From positions 1-6,168 of the forward strand of contig JAVVTJ010000056.1 in NCBI GenBank assembly GCA_036653755.1: 6,168 bases of DNA. The letters are read 5' to 3'. Below are positions 6,118 to 6,168 of this stretch, piece after piece; positions within the stretch are counted from its first letter, which is position 1, and each line of letters begins with the position of its first letter. The translations under genes were made by a program, and so were the position numbers. Source of the stretch: RGIG5057 sp036653755. Its GTDB lineage: Bacteria > Bacillota > Clostridia > TANB77 > CAG-465. A model generated the notes under the pieces. That model saw only the letters and a list, made by a program, of their open reading frames with translations, made no database searches and had not been told where the DNA came from.

Positions 6118-6168
6118 GGTAGTGTAAAAGTTTTGTACTTTTATAGTAAACTAAAATTCCACACTACC
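6118..6168. repeat. 51-bp imperfect inverted repeat, possible IS remnant or leader hairpin
   Basis: GGTAGTGT (6118-6125) is matched by ACACTACC (6161-6168) at the window edge. Lining up the two ends, about 15 of the first 19 bases agree, leaving a core of about 13 bases. This is the form of two transposon ends with almost nothing between (MITE-like); the GGTAGTGTAAAAGTTTT end resembles what I recall of IS256/mutator-family termini, but I could not search. In the leader of the surface-protein gene it could also fold as a long RNA hairpin with no U-tract. I find no good promoter in 6096-6168 apart from a weak TATAAA within the repeat, so the promoter may lie beyond the window. Confidence 0.5.

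Noticed and set aside
6096..6168. Riboswitch in the surface-protein leader
   Set aside because: Apart from the inverted repeat there is no recognisable aptamer core, no anti-terminator pair and no U-tract; the segment is too short for known large classes.

Overview
The window is a very AT-rich stretch (about a quarter G+C by eye) with every convincing gene on the minus strand. Strong GGAGG-type ribosome binding sites, short hairpin-plus-U-tract terminators, AGA/TTA-rich codon use and a textbook SpoVS point to a low-GC Firmicute (Bacillota) of a spore-forming lineage, in Clostridia or a relative in Bacilli. Tryptophan is written TGG throughout and no reading frame needs TGA as a sense codon, so the standard bacterial code fits.

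Read in the direction of transcription (high to low coordinates), the layout is as follows. (1) At 6118-6168 lies a 51-bp block with imperfect terminal inverted repeats, either a tiny insertion-sequence remnant or a leader hairpin. (2) At 4698-6095 is a membrane-anchored surface protein with a signal peptide, a cohesin-like domain, two cadherin-like beta-sandwich repeats, one transmembrane helix and a roughly 83-residue acidic cytoplasmic tail. (3) At 3684-4685 is galE, whose Shine-Dalgarno overlaps the stop codon of gene 2, so the two form a tight pair. (4) At 3633-3671 is a strong terminator. (5) At 2325-3621 is an alanine/glycine:cation symporter (AGCS family) split into two frames by a one-base shift. 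(6) spoVS follows at 1970-2233 with its own promoter and terminator. (7) A long-chain acyl-CoA synthetase-like AMP-binding enzyme is at 119-1834, with its own promoter and a terminator.

The genes do not form one pathway. galE with the surface protein suggests cell-envelope work: UDP-galactose supply next to an anchored surface adhesin or sensor. The symporter, spoVS and acyl-CoA synthetase look like separate transcription units; spoVS and the synthetase share near-identical promoters (TTGCAA, 17 bp, TATAAT).

The main points for a second look are: the symporter frameshift, which lies on CUU-CGG-U, a heptamer of the same form as the known +1 slippery site CUU-AGG-C; a (TA)n tract filling the spacer of the synthetase promoter, a classic layout for phase variation; a perfect 16-bp palindrome over the spoVS transcription start; the galE terminator abutting the symporter ribosome binding site with no visible promoter between; and the 51-bp inverted-repeat element upstream of the surface-protein gene. 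I see no CRISPR array, rRNA, tRNA or complete transposase gene, and no obvious multi-gene defence or biosynthetic system.
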